DNA of 64,000 bases from Microstegium vimineum (GCA_022036555.1 CM039139.1:2750441-2814440); one strand, 5' to 3'. Positions 1 to 13,031 are shown, counted from the stretch's first letter. A program made the numbers and translations. Notes: generated by a model not told the origin, from the letters alone.

Positions 1-747
1 ACCTTTGCATCAATATGAGCATATCTTTTATGGAAATTGATGACAAAGGGGGATAGATTAGTGAACAAAGATATATTAGTGAATGGCCATGTACTAAGGA
101 AAGAGACATGGACATGGACAAGGGAACAAGATCAAAGGATCAAAGTCTTGGACTAAGATATGAGATGCACACAAGTAGGGGGAGCAAGCTCATGAACTTG
201 TTTGATTGCATTTGATATGTGCATATCCATATGCTTGCCTTGCATAGTGCATAAGTATTATATTTATATGCATGCTTGTGTGGTGTATGCTAGTTATATG
301 ATTTGAATGTGAATTGATAAACTAGCATGCATAGGATGGTAAGCTAGATATTTTGTTCCTACTCGTGGTATCTAGAAACCTTGCTTCTAATGTTGATCTC
401 ACGGGGTTTCTAGTGTTGTTTTTGTGATATCTAGCTAACCATGGTGCTAAGGATGAACTTCAAAGTGGAACTACATGGATATCTTCAAAGGTTTATCCTA
501 AATCCCTTAGCATCACTTAGTAGTGCTAGCACTCCCACAATGTCTATTCATGCATGTGTGCAAAGCTTAATTCAAACCTTTGTGAGCACACATGTAGGGG
601 GAGCTAACAGTACCAAGTCGGACTTTGTGGCATTTATCCAAATCTTGGCATAGAGCTTAAATGATGGATAAATAGCATAATGTCTAAAGATGATCTTAAT
701 TTCCATATCTTTGTAGAGTTGTCATCAATTACCAAAAAAGGAGAGAT
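1..747 (+). mobile_element. 3' internal end of a SIRE/Maximus-type Copia retrotransposon
   Basis: This is non-coding sequence with several short purine-rich tracts (for example near 175 and 595). It ends in a clear polypurine tract at 735-746, directly before an LTR that starts with TG. This arrangement is typical of the region between the last ORF and the 3' LTR of SIRE/Maximus Copia elements. The pol genes would lie to the left of the window. No ORF of convincing length is present; the 70-aa frame at 441-653 has no recognisable domain. The lineage call rests on the PPT style and on resemblance to the LTR at 10025, not on a pol domain. Confidence 0.6.
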
Positions 748-1929
748 TGAGAGTCCCTATGTGATTTTGGTAATTGAGTGACAACTTAGGTGAACTAATA
801 TGTGTTTAAGTGATATATACACAAGAGATTAGTTCACATATGATTCACGCGCTGAGTGACAACTTAGGTGAACTATTATGAAAGAGCTAATTGCACATGA
901 GACATGACATGGAGTCATGTGATCAAGGTGGAGAAGATCAAGATGAGGCTTGGCTTGATGGACCGGTTGCAAGTGTGAAGGGCAAGTGAGTGATGCTTGG
1001 CACCGATGGACCAACGCAACGGTGAAGAGCAAGTGAGGTCAAGATCGATGAACCAATACGGTCATGTGATGATATGGAGTGGATCATATCATTTGACAAG
1101 TGTTTGGTGCATGTGTTGCATCAACATTGGAGATGGAGATGGAATGCACAAGGCAAAGGTATAACCATAGGGCATTTCCATTTCATCGGTCATTGGTGTG
1201 TAGAGAAGAAGTATATGACCGGGTTTAGGATAGATAGCCATACTATCAAGAGGAGCAAACTTGTTTGCATATCGGTTATCTAGTGCCACCGTGAGCGATC
1301 TAACTTTGCGATGTATTTGGATCGAGTGGCGCGGTGAGAGCAAGTGAAAATGCTTTGAAAATGATTGTGAAAATGCTAACACACATGCACAAGGTGGTGA
1401 TCACATTTGTGTTGGCACATGAGAAGCAAGGGAAGAAGTGCGGAGGAGTTTCGGCTGAGGAAACAGCTCCGGATGCAGGGTGTGTAGTCGGTCCGGACCA
1501 TCGGAGGTGGGTCCGGAGGCATACCCTAGCCTAGCTCGGCTGAGGAGACGAGTCCGGACGCTGGTTGAGGTCCAGACGCAGGGCTTCGGACGTGCGTCCG
1601 GAGTCCTGGTGCTCTCTGCTGGTTCTGTGTAAAATGAACCGGACGCTGATGTTGGTCCGGATGGAGGAACCGGACATGCGTCCGGAGGTTTTCAGCTCTC
1701 GGGGAGCTCTCTGCTGAGGTCCGAACGCAGGTGTGCGTTGGTCCGGACCCGCACTATTGGGTGCGTCCGGAGGCACGTGGCAGCGATCGGCGCAGGGCGC
1801 CAACGGCCGTTTCAAATGGCTAGGAGGTCCGGACGCGCAAGGCATGGTCTGGACCCCAGTGAAAAGTGCGTCCGGACCCTCTGTAGAACGCGTGAAGTGA
1901 CTAGGAAACGGCTAGTTTCTTTCCGACTC

Positions 1930-1937
1930 TATAAATA
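1930..1937 (+). promoter_or_regulatory. TATA box of the Copia LTR
   Basis: TATAAATA sits directly downstream of the TCCGGA motif array. This is the expected place for the retroelement's own RNA polymerase II core promoter at the U3/R border. The same TATAAATA occurs in the related LTR at 10810-10817. Confidence 0.5.
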
Positions 1938-2816
1938 GAAGTGGTGGCCGACCAAGGCTGGTGGTTGAGCACCTTGGGCATGTGTTGCCTCTAGTGTGCT
2001 TGGTGAAGGAGCCCTATAACTCACTTGTGCAAGCAATAGTGCGATTCTAATTGCGAGTGAGTGATCTCTAGTGTGTTGCTTTGAGAGATAGCTTCGTGTG
2101 GCACTAGGTGATCGTGTTGCAAGCCGGTGGTGCTTGTTACTCTTGGAGGTTGCCACCTCCTAGACGGCTTGGTGGTTGTGGCTCCGTCGAAGCGCGCAAG
2201 AAGATTGTGCGGCGCTCCGGAGAAGTGCTTGTGAGGGGTGTTGTGGTCGCCCCGCGGGAGATCGCGAAGAGCAACTTTAGTTGAGTGTGTCATTGAGTTC
2301 CCTCATCTTGTGTTGGTTGTGCGACACCCGATTGCGGGTTTGGCGTGTGATGCAAATCAGCGCGTGAACCTCCAAGTGAGTGAGCCGACACAACGGGGAC
2401 TAGCTTGGTGGCGACTAAGTGAACCTCGGGAGAAAAATCACCGTGTCAACCTTGTCTACTCTTCTCGATCGTTTGCATTCTCCGATTCACTAGCTTGTAT
2501 TTACTTGTTCATATCTTGTGCTAGTGTTTCTTTATTGCTCTTGTAACTAGTTTAGCTTGTGTGGCTTGTCTAGTTTCCTTCTAGCTTGTGTAGCTTAGAA
2601 GTAGCTCTTGAGTGTCTTATTGGCTTGTGTAGCCTTGTAAGTCACATTGCTTAGTTTGTGTAGCTAAGTAGGTTGAGCTCTCTAGTTGAATTGTGAAGTC
2701 TTGCTAGAGAGCATTGCTAGTGAGCTTAGGTGCTTTGTGCTTTGCTTACTAGTATGTGTAGGAGCTCCCGGCGTGCTTAGAGTACTAGTTGCTTAGGTTT
2801 GTGTGACCTTGCAACC

Positions 2817-3884
2817 TGTTGACACAAAAAGCGTTAGGATCTGCGAACACCTCGGGCTATTACCCGAATTCGATATCCGAGGGTGTGCCAGTCGATTTGA
2901 CCAGTTAATCGACAAGGACGATAACTAGAACAAAATCTGAACAAGACAATGGCGATACGCCCGGATGCCAAGACTCAGATTTGATCAGGATAACTAGAGC
3001 AGAGCTGAACGAGACAACAGCGATGCGCCCGGATGTCAAAGCTTAGATTACTCCCAAGCGGAACTTGCAAGGGTTTGACAGAGATCAAGGTGATGCAGCC
3101 CGTCGAAGCTTGAAGAACTCGTAAATAAACTAATACCTAATGCGGTAAAGATAAATTGCTGGAAAGGAAAATAAGATAAAAAGTAATTGATATGTTTGAT
3201 ATGCTTGGATATATGATCGTTTACAGCACCCCTGGGTACCTATTTATACTCCGGCAGAGGGAGTTGTAGATAGAAACGACTCATACCTTTCCTAAATAAA
3301 ACAAACTCTTATTTTAAAGGAAATAACTGACTCGCGCAGGAGCCGGACTCAAACAATAATATTTTCCTAAACAAACTCTTCTATTTTAAAGGAAATAAAA
3401 CGACCCATGCAAGAGTCGGACTCAAACTTCTATAACAATACTGGTATAAGATCACCAGTTTCCTTATGCCTCTTTCCCGATGAAACTTTCCATTGACATC
3501 CTTCCGATCCGCAACCTCCTCTTAGCGCCATCGGCAATCGTATGTTCACGTTAACCATGTCATTCTTCATCGACAACACTCCTTCATCAGCAGCTCTCTG
3601 CTAACGCCAGCCACGTCACTGCTTCCATCGGTAGCATCTACCATTCATCGGCAACAGCCTTTAGCTCTCATCGGCAATGACTTCTCATCGACAAGCTGAC
3701 CTTTGCCTTTATCAAGTCTTTCTGCCTCCATCGGCAACAAGTCTGTCTTCATCAGCAACATTCTTGCCTCTATCGGCAGTCTGACCGATAATATCCCGAT
3801 GCCGATAAGGAACAGCAACCAGCCTCTTGCCAATCGGCACAATCCTTAGATTATATTGACACGTGCCACAAAATGGTGTCAACA
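2817..3884 (-). mobile_element. Solo LTR (1,068 bp) of the same family as the 46648 element, minus strand
   Basis: The unit starts TGTTGACAC, ends GTGTCAACA, and is flanked by a perfect 5-bp duplication CAACC (2812-2816 and 3885-3889). Its reverse complement matches the left LTR at 46648-47725 along its length, including the start, many TGCCGAT motifs in U3, the TATA region (TATTTATA on the plus strand at 3241-3248) and the end. No internal sequence remains, so it is a solo LTR left by LTR-LTR recombination. It was inserted in the Copia LTR and is therefore younger than it. Confidence 0.88.
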
Positions 3885-4093
3885 CAACCTAGACTTGTTT
3901 AGGTGAGCTTCCTAGCTTTGCACCTTAGTGAGCCCAATTAAGATCTTTTGCTAGGTGTTAAAGTTATAGATAAAGGGGTGTAGTCTTGGCTAGACCGATA
4001 GTTTTAATTCCGCATTTGTTTCGGTTAGCCGCTGCGCGTAAGTTTTTAGAAAAGACTATTCACCCCCCTCTAGTCCGCCATCTCGATCCTACA

Positions 4094-5084
4094 CTAGGTT
4101 CCGAACTCGCTGCTCCCAGCGTCCGGACTCTATGCAGAGAGCTCTAGAGCGTGACTTCTCGCCCGGACAGCGTCCGGACTCCAGCGTTCGGACCACAACC
4201 TGTGTCCGAACTCAACACAGAGCCGAACCAGAGAGGGCCAAACCTCTGGACGCGAGTCTGGAGTCCCCGTCTGGATCAACAACAGCGTCCGGACCTCTTG
4301 TTCCCGATTAGACACGCTTAGGGTTAGCTTCCGGATGCATCTGCGATGGTCCAGATTCAGCACGCCCTAGCGTCCGGACTAGTGTCCGGAGCTCTTTCCC
4401 GAGCCAAACCGAGTTGCCTCTTTCTCCTTGCTTCTCATGTGCCAACACAAATATGAACACCACCTTATGCATGTGTGTTAGCATTTTCACAAATATTTTC
4501 AAAACATTTTTCACTTGTTCTCACCAAGCCACTCGATCCTAATGCATCGTAAAGTTAGATCGCTCCAAGTGGCACTAGATAACCGATATGCAAACAAGTT
4601 TGCTCCTCTTGATAGTATGGCTATCTATCCTAAACCCGGTCATATACTTCTTCTCTACACACCAATGACCGATGAAATGGAAATGCCCTATGGTTATACC
4701 TTTGCCTTGTGCATTCCATCTCCATCTCCAATGTTGATGCAACACATGCACCAAACACTTTTCAAATGATATGATCCACTCCATATCATCACATGACCGT
4801 ATTGGTTCATCGATCTTGACCTCACTTGCTCTTCACCGTTGAGTTGGTCCATCGGTGCCAAGCATCACTCACTTGCCCTTCACACTTGCAACCGGTCCAT
4901 CAAGCCAAGCCTCATCTTGATCTTCTCCACCTTGATCACATGACTCCATGTCATATTTTATGTGCATTAAGCTCCTTCATCACACAATCACTTGTGAAAT
5001 AATCTCCTGTGTATATATCACTTGAACACATATTAGTTCACCTAAGTTGTCACTCAATTACCAAAATCACACAAGGACCTTTCA
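4094..5084 (-). mobile_element. Truncated inverted copy of the Copia LTR
   Basis: Read on the minus strand from 5084, this starts TGAAAGGTCC and then follows the first part of the LTR at 748, through the stretch equivalent to 1089-1382 and into the TCCGGA-rich region. It stops at the junction with the plus-strand LTR at about 4093. It lacks the 3' half (TATA, R and U5). The simplest reading is that a reverse-oriented LTR sat in the element at 5085 and was then cut by insertion or rearrangement of the plus-strand copy, giving two LTRs in inverted orientation. Confidence 0.75.
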
Positions 5085-8000
5085 GCCGGCCTTGTTCCTG
5101 GTGGTAGTAGTGACCCACCACCTCCACATCGTACGCCTACCGACCGGGGCAAGGGCAAGAAGAAGCTAGTGACAAGGAAGAGGAAGTGGCCATTGATGGA
5201 TCCAGCGTCAGTGGCAGCAGTTGCAGCAACAGAGGCAGCCGAGATCACTGAGCGTGGAGGATGTCGCACCGGTTTGAGGATCTCTCCTCACCGTGGAGCG
5301 CATCGTGAGTCCCCCGATCGCACTAAGGATGAGCTAGAGGATCCTTCAAAGATAGAGTCACTAGAGGCTAATGAGGGAGATGAGACAGAGCAGGCAGACC
5401 CTTCGGGGCATTCGTCAGTCCAGGAGCTGATGTCCAGACGTGTGACACGTGCTCGTGGGTCGGAGCCTCTTCCTCCTCGGCCAATGGTCCACGGCGCAAT
5501 GACAAACCCCCTACTCGCTCCAGTTTTCCAGATCCCATGAGGCACCAGGTCACTGCTCTATCAGCGAAGCAAATCCAGCAGATGCGGTTTGCAGACTTTC
5601 AGACTTGGTTCCCAGCTAAGCGTGACCCTCGAGCAGGCAGAGACTTCTACACTACAGTTCACGAGGACTTCTACATAGGGTATGTCGACACCCGTGCACC
5701 ACTTCGAACTCACAGGGTGTGCCCTCTTCCGGCCATTATAGAGGTCGGTGGTCCAGAGATAGCCCAGTATCTTGAGTACCTTCAGGGGCTGATAGGGCTA
5801 ATTGGTAGAGTTGGCACATATCAGGAGGATTGGGTCAGGTAGTTCTATGCCTCCTTGTGGGTCTCCCCAAACCACAAGTTCATTCACTTCGCCTTCAAGG
5901 GCAAGGATGTGAGAATCTACGACACACGCTTCTGAGAGATATTTCACCTAGAGGAGTCCGAGACGAAGATCCACAGTCTTTGCTACGGGGATCAGGAGGC
6001 TCCTCATCGTCCTCACGAGGGAGTGGTACCTTCAGTGGACTTTGTACATCCATGTTTCAGAGAGCCGTTCGGAGAGGGTTCCAGTCGGAGAGTTCGTGAC
6101 CTCACTCTGACTGCCCATATCCTGAACGAGGTACTTCGACGTACCATTCTTCCCAGGATGGGATCCAGAGAGACTTTGACCAGACTTCAGTTGTGGCTCC
6201 TAGCTTACATAGTCCGGATGGAGAAGTTCGATATTTGGGACTTGATCGTCAGTGAGATGGAGGATATAATCACCTCAAGTTTTAGAGGACACTGACAGCT
6301 ACAATATGCTCACTAGATCTCTTTCTTGATAGTGTCTCGTGGTGGCTATGCATCATTCATGACCACTCTCACACGCTCAGACACAGTATTCCCAGAATAC
6401 AACATGAGTCAGCTGGTTCACCACAGTGGCAGAGGTCGTGGCAGACGGGTCTAAGGACCCCACACTAGGCAGACAGGGCTTGCACCAGAGTCTGCAGAGC
6501 AGCAGGATGCCATAGTTCAGGGGCTAGCAGAGGCATAGCTTGCAGATCTAGATGCTCAGATAGATGTTGCAGCTGATGATGCATATTATGATGATATATT
6601 GTTGGTATTTCTTATGACTATTGGATAAATCTACAAGCACACAGATTATACCGCTGTAGCACTTCACCAAGGAGTATTCCAAGGTATCGTAATTTATTTT
6701 ATCCCAAGGGAAAGCTGGCTAGAAATAATAACTAGAAAGAGATCCTAGAGAGTTCCTCAACTTAGTACCAACTAGTATAGAGGGGTAAACGATATATGTG
6801 ATAGGAAGGGGTTGATGAATGAAGAAGCTACGGTAAAAGATACTTAGAACGGACTAGATAAGATAGCTAGGTGGGAGGACAACAAGAAGAGTAAAGGGAC
6901 TCCTAAGCAATTCACTCTACTTCAATATACTTAGCCAATTAACTAGTCTAAACACTATAGTTTGCCTCCTCAATACAAGTATGCTAGGCGAGGGGATAGA
7001 TCAGTAGGAGGACAAAACTCCTACCGGACTGTGCCCTCTTCTTACGGGGTCTTACCTTTTAAGAACTTGCCTATAAACACGTGGTGGAATACAACAACTA
7101 GACAAGGCTGTCACCTCTTGCTAGCTACCACAAACAATCCGTGCAGCAAGCGGTAAGATAATGTATAAGCACCACGCCTACACACAACTTACTACTTTGA
7201 CTATGATCAATAATCAAAGCGCCCTATGACAGGCAATGATCGCATACAAGAAAGGTCACAAGGATCACAGACTATGAATGTAAAGGATATTAAAGAGCAA
7301 AAGCATATAACAATACTATATCTAGTATAGTAATGCTCAAAGTAAATACTAAGTAAAGTAGAGAGAAAAGATAATATATTGATAAAGGTAAAGTCTTACA
7401 AAGAAGGAAAGATACAAGAGCTATACTAGACTCTCTAGAAGACAACTCCAGAAATCCCGAGCACAGCTCGACTCAACTCTAACTCCCACTCTAGACTAAC
7501 TCCTAGAAAAATCTAAGGAATAGAGCTTGTAGGCTTCTTCACCATGTGTAGAGAGGGGGGGTATGGCCCTCTATTTATAGTAGGGGGTGGAGTAGGGGCT
7601 ACTCCATCGCCATGTCAGTGATCCAGGGCCTTCCATCCTCCACCCTTGGATCAAACCATCTTGGAACCGACCAAGGGGTGGATGGTGTGGATTTCCACCA
7701 TGTGCCAAGGTGTATGGCGGTTGGGGGGAGCCAACCGACCTATAAAGGCGGTCGACCGACCGCACCTATGGGCAGTGGGCCCTCCTCTGGCCTCCTGGTG
7801 ATGGTCCCACTAGTCAGGGACCAAGTGGGGGCCTTGTGGGCCCAAGTAGGGGTCGGCCGATCCCCCCTAGGGGTTCTGGCCCACCTCTGTTGTCCTGATG
7901 CTGGCCCCACTTGTCATTGATGCTAATTGTTGGTTCTGAGTTGGTTGTCACGTTCATCTCCTCGGTGTGGGCCCATGGATCCATGTGCTTTGCTTGTGAG

Positions 8001-10024
8001 CCGTTGAGAAGAAACACAGAGTGATCCAATGGTTGGAAATCACTCTGGGATGCTTCTCTTGGATCATGGCCGAGAGGGGAGAGCTAGTGGGCCCATAGGG
8101 TGGTCGGTCGACCCCCTATGTGGGCCCATCTGGATCTCCTTTGCTCCATTTCTTTATTTCTACATTCAAACACTCATGGACATGTGGAACTAGTTATTTG
8201 ATAAATTATGCTCATGATGTATTTGTTTATCCTTGATCCGGAGGTTGGTGGCATCATTTTAGCTATATAAAAGTTGATCATAATTTGTGTCAACATATAC
8301 CCTCTAACAGCTCAGATGAGGATTACAGGTCGATGCCTGAGTACACACCTCGGCCACACGACCATGAGGCCGGTGGATCCAGCTCTGCTCCACCTCCTGC
8401 TCCAGACTCTTCTCAGGCTACCATGATGGCATTGCTTACAGAGATGCAGAAGAGTCAGCAGCGTCAGACTGAGGAGCTCTACCGTCAGGCTGAGGAGCAC
8501 AGACGTCAGTCAGAGGAGCAACGTCATCAGGCAGGGGAGGTCAGGAGACTCGCAACTCAGTAGCTTGCAGCCCAGGCAGAGTCACAGGCCAGGTAGGACG
8601 AGTTCCAGCGCCAGTTCTTGCAATATCAGATGCAGCAGGCTGAACTACAGAAGACTCAGACTCGGATACTAGAGCGTCTTCTCAGTTCCAGCTCCGGGCC
8701 GACCTTTACTCCACAGCTCTAGTTGCCCGGAGCCTCTCAGCAGCAGTACACCTCCCAGCCACAGCAGGCACCAGTGTCAGTGATGCCGACTCTAGTGTTA
8801 TCATCCGGAGGACAGCAGAGTCAGGCACCAGATTCTCCAGCTTGTCAGACTCCAAGGACCCAGGTGTCCTCATGGATAGCTTCCCTTGGCGATTTTCAGA
8901 CGGGTTTTACTCCTACCCGGGGAACTACCATAGCAGAAGCCACTCGCAACCTCTCTGCTTCCTACCTGGAGGTCACTGGTGAGGAGCCACCAGTCGGAGC
9001 ACAGCTTGACGCTCCAGACGTTCAGCTAGCAGAGGTTGAGGTCCCTCCTCTGGCGACGGGCACACACTTGTCCTCAGTCGCCTCATCAGAGATTGGACCA
9101 GACTGATCGACACAGATAGTCAACACTCCTCCACTGATTGTTGTCACCACCGATGCCACCGCAGTTGCTACTGAGGCAGTGGAGTCAGTAGCACCAGGTC
9201 AACCAGAGGGTTAGAAAACAGTCGATGCAGCAGAGCAACCAACAGAGCTTCTAGCAGCAGTTACCTTGACAGTTCTTGCTTCGACACCTTCTCCTCCGCC
9301 TCGTGTTTACTCTCGTAGGGCTGTTGTGCCCACATCTACAGAGGCAGGACCGTCTGAGGCTCCAGCTCAGGATGCTACACCTTCAGAGCCTCAGGGGAGA
9401 TAGAGGAGTCAGCTGAGCCTACCCAGACTGCTTCTCAGACAGATACAGCTACAGAGGGTCAGGCAGCTGAGGACAGCGATGACAGTCCAGACTACGCACA
9501 GTTCGATCTCCGCTCCCGCTCCACGGCTGATTCTCTTCCAGATGTTCCAGAAGATCCGTAGGTTTTTGGTGCTTGGTGTCAAAGGGGGAGAGAGAGTCGA
9601 GTATTAGAGATAGGGGAGGGTTTTGGATCTTTGATGTGCTTATTTCCCCGTTCTCACTCATGTTTACCTTAATGCATGTGTGTGATGCTTGTGAGATACT
9701 CTTGTGTATGGTTGTGTGACAAACTCTTGATTATCACTAATATATCCTGTGAGTTGTCACTATGTTCATGATATGTCTATGATCTAATGGTAATTGAGCT
9801 TCCGCGCCATACTTCGATACTTGTATGAGAATATCATGAGGTACTCCAATTCTATTTCATATTCTTGAGTACCATGTTTGTGATTTGGTTTGGGTGAGCA
9901 AGTATGCTTCTTTCTTATTCACTAACCCTTGCTTATCCAATCCAAGTCACTTGAAATCCTAACCTTCCAATCTTATATCCATACTCGAGGAGTTATTGTC
10001 GTCAATCACCAAAAAGGGGGAGAT
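5085..10024 (+). pseudogene. Decayed late ORF region of a SIRE-type Copia element (plant transposon-protein domain)
   Basis: Conceptual translation in shifting frames gives a low-complexity N-terminal part (5169-5540). It is followed by a conserved-looking block (5537-6295) with FADFQTWFPAKRD, VRQFYASLW and NEVLRRTILPRMG, which I recognise as the putative plant transposon protein domain of envelope-like or late ORFs in this lineage. After the solo LTR at 6600-8295 the reading continues with a Gln/Glu-rich coiled-coil (about 8400-8680) and a Ser/Pro/Thr-rich tail to about 9560. Frameshifts and stops are spread throughout, so it is not functional. A polypurine tract (10013-10023) and a 3' LTR follow, but gag, protease and RT are absent. 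Confidence 0.6.
6600..8295 (-). mobile_element. Solo LTR (1,696 bp) nested in the late ORF
   Basis: The boundaries are TGTTGGTATT and TGTGTCAACA, with short inverted ends TGTTG/CAACA. The flanks are TATAT (6595-6599) and TATAC (8296-8300), a 5-bp target duplication with one change. Excising the segment rejoins an Asp/Tyr-rich stretch of the host ORF with its Ser-rich continuation. A TATTTATA at 7572-7579 is a TATA box when read on the minus strand, so the LTR is probably minus-oriented. U3 then contains GGTCGACC-type palindromes near 7755, 7852 and 8102. No internal retroelement sequence remains. The family is not certain; it resembles chromovirus-type Gypsy LTRs of grasses. Confidence 0.72.
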
Positions 10025-11480
10025 TGAAGAATCATGGCCCTATTGGTTTCGATGATTAACGACAAATTAGAGATTATTATAGCTAACGTGTGTTTTGCAG
10101 AGGCTATGCGTAGCTTAGCCATAGTGATCAACATGAATGGGCTTCAATGGTTATCTCTTAGCCCCAAGATGGATATCGTTTCGCATTTCAAAGATGCATA
10201 ATGAAGACTCTAGAATGATAGGCTAAGTGCCATCAGGAGATGAAGGGCACTTAGTATAGATAGGTCTTTATTTGATCTTTGGCCGTACTATAAAGAGGGG
10301 TTGAGACTAGTAGCTTGACTTAGGAAAGCTTCATGACTTAGGTGTGGTGCACACTTGACTTCCTTAGCTCTAAGCAAGCCTATGGTGACCGTAAGATAGC
10401 CTAGAACAACTTCCAAATTCATCGCGACTTTAACCGAAGTTGAGAGAGAGTATCTGTGAGCGTCAGACGCTGAGGCCGAAGCCGCCAGACGCTAGCGCCG
10501 GACACTGATGCATGCGTGACGTAGCGTCTGCCGCCAACACAGAGAGCTCTAGAAACGTCCAGTTTACGACAGACGCGTCTGTCGCATGGGCGTCGGACGC
10601 TAACAAGCATCCGAGAATATTTTCCCAGAAACCCGAGAGCAGCGAGTTGGCGCCGGACGCTGAGGCGTAGCGTCTGTCGCCAAGCGTCGGAGCGTCCGAC
10701 GCCTGCTGACGTGAACAGGAACTAGCCGTTGAGGCTAGCGACAGAGCGTTTGTTGCCAACTTAAAATGCCTGTTTTTTTTCTCAGCCCGAGGGCTGAGTG
10801 TGTGGGGGCTATAAATAGCTCACCCCTTTCTCTCCCACCTTGCCTTTGCTCATTTCAGTTTGCTGGTTACTTTGAGAAGGTTGGGAAGAGAGCAAGAGCC
10901 CTAGAGAGAGAGTGATTCGCGAATCCATCCATCCTCTCCTCTAGTTCATCCAAGAGACTAAGTGTGCATCCACTCTAGTTGTGAAGCTTGAGTGAGTCAA
11001 GTGAAGATCAAAGCTTGTTACTCTTGGTGATCGACATCACCTAGACGATCCGGTGGTGCTCAGAGGAAGGTGATCGCCGGAGGATTGACGGCGGCCCTTC
11101 TCCATCGACTTGTGATCGGTTGTGGGCGGTTCACCGAGCCGGAGTGGCGAAGAACCAGCCCGTAGAGAGCACTCTACCCTTGCGCGGGTAGAGGGAGAGC
11201 AATACCCTTGCGCGGGTGCTCCAACGAGGACTAGGGGGAGTGTCGACTCCTCGATACCTCGGCAAAACGTCGTCGTGTCAAGCTTTCTATCCCTAGCTCT
11301 TTCATACCGCATTACTTACCGCATTGTCCTTACTTTCATTGGATTGCTACCGCTTTCTAGTTAGGACACACTATCGGTAGGCACTAGGGGGTAATTGGCA
11401 TTGCTAGGATTTCATATTGCTTTAGAAATTTGAAATAAGCCCAATTCACCCCCTCCCTCTTGGACATCTTGATCCTTTCA
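10025..11480 (+). mobile_element. 3' LTR of the second SIRE-type Copia element
   Basis: It follows the tract AAAAAGGGGGAGAT, starts TGAAGAATCA and ends GATCCTTTCA; TGAA/TTCA form matching ends. A TATA box lies at 10810-10817. The U3 segment 10460-10735 is an array of GCGTCxGACGC-like palindromes. U5 ends with the CACCCCCTCC-type stretch common in this lineage. Length is 1,456 bp. The matching 5' LTR is not in the window. ORFs inside are shadows. Confidence 0.75.
10810..10817 (+). promoter_or_regulatory. TATA box of the second Copia LTR
   Basis: TATAAATA lies about 75 bases after the last GCGTC/GACGC palindrome of the U3 array. This is the expected core promoter of the retroelement. Confidence 0.5.
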
Positions 11481-13029
11481 AGGTGCATGTTAGATTTATT
11501 GTTGCTTGATTCTCATGTTGTTGAAAAATAAAAGTACTTTGAGTGAGATTCTCGATTATTTTCACCCAAATTAAATTTTAAGTGATCTCAAACATACTAA
11601 GGACCCATTGTGTGCTTTATTATAGCTATGTTGCAAGGTATCAACTGAAAACACATTTGCTCGGTACAAAACTTGTCCTTTACTATATTCTAACTCGACT
11701 AAATGACTAAATTTAGCATATGGTTAGCTAGTTAGTTTGGTGTACATATGATCACACCTCCTATAGTTCAAATATTTGAGATTCACAAAGATTTTAGGAG
11801 AAAATGATGTGAGTAGTTTGCTTCAACCAAGAACTTAGCAGTCAATGGTGATACAAGTTAGGGCCTGTTTGAAAGAGTTCCGACTCTGAAACAAACAACT
11901 TTAAAGTGCCAACTTGACCATGAAGCAGTTTCGTTCTGAAAGTTGGCCTCTCACATTGGGGTCAATACACATGTTTGACTGTCTTGGAGGTTAGTTTCAT
12001 ATCTAGAAAAATAAAGTTTTTGTGGGCACTAGTGGAGCCAAGTGCAGGCCATACTAGGTTCTGTCCCCCTTGCTATCAAAGATTAATTAAGGTTTATATG
12101 TATATGATTGCAAGTCAAACTGTCCATCTAGAGAGCTAGATATTCTAAGGTTGCCTTCTTTGCACAATGAGTAATTGTTTTATTTATCTTTAGAAAGTAC
12201 TAGTTGACCATAAAACTATGGTTAATTTAACCAATTTGCCCCTCTAATTGTGATTTTGGCTCTACCACTGTTTGTGGGAATGGACACTTGTATCCTTGTT
12301 GGTTGCATGGTAAATGTTTTCGCATGATCTAAATAAACTTTGTATTTTTTGGAATATAAATATTAATTGTAATGTTTGTATGTTTTTCATGTCAAAATTC
12401 TTAAGTGCACATGAATATCCAGCGATTACTTAACAAAATAAAACCATGGCAATTGCAACATGGGATAGATTAATAACCATGCCCAAGAGAATATCCCAAC
12501 ACAAATAACAATTTTCATAGATAGACAATTAAACTAAACGTTCAACTTAGACTGCAAATTCAAGTCTGTTATTAGTTTATTACATGCTAGTTCCAGACCA
12601 AGAGTGGTGGCTAATTTGTCAAAAAATACATCCATGGTTGGGGAATTATTGGCTTTGATAGTAGATCCGATGTAGTTGCATATCGGTTATTTATATATAA
12701 AAAAATGGATCAATCTGGCCACATAACTGGTTACAAAGATGGTTTGTATTTTTTTTGTTTATTTTCTAAAAATTCAATCATTTAAAATCAGAAAAATATA
12801 AAAGCAGTACCTTTTTTGAAAAATAGAATATCTATTGGGGCTAGATTTGGAGTTATTTGGATCTTGTACGTGTTTAGTAGCTACTATTATTTTATTGCTC
12901 ATAGTCACTAATATATGTGTGTCATCAATAATATATATATCTGAGACCCCTTATTACCATTTACACTGAGCAATCATGCGTATCCAAGATTATTCCCACT
13001 TTGAAATATAGTGATTCTGTGTTAATTAT
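11481..13029. other. Intergenic sequence, no gene seen
   Basis: This is AT-rich sequence without a supported ORF. A GGGCCTGTTT-like stretch near 11864 resembles a MITE terminus, but no partner end was found. Nothing else could be assigned. Confidence 0.5.
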
Positions 13030-13031
13030 TA

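Larger units (their letters stand above)
748..4093 (+). mobile_element. 3' LTR of the SIRE-type Copia element, interrupted by a solo LTR
   Basis: The LTR starts TGAGAGTCCC directly after the polypurine tract and ends near CGATCCTACA. Removing the nested solo LTR (2817-3884) and its duplicated target leaves about 2.27 kb. A TATA box (TATAAATA) lies at 1930-1937. Upstream of it, about 1490-1880 carries a dense array of TCCGGA-type palindromic motifs, probably U3 enhancer sites. The start of the LTR is repeated in inverted orientation at 4094-5084. ORFs here are short and repetitive and are not considered coding. The right boundary is inferred only from the terminal CA and the switch to inverted LTR sequence. 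Confidence 0.7.
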
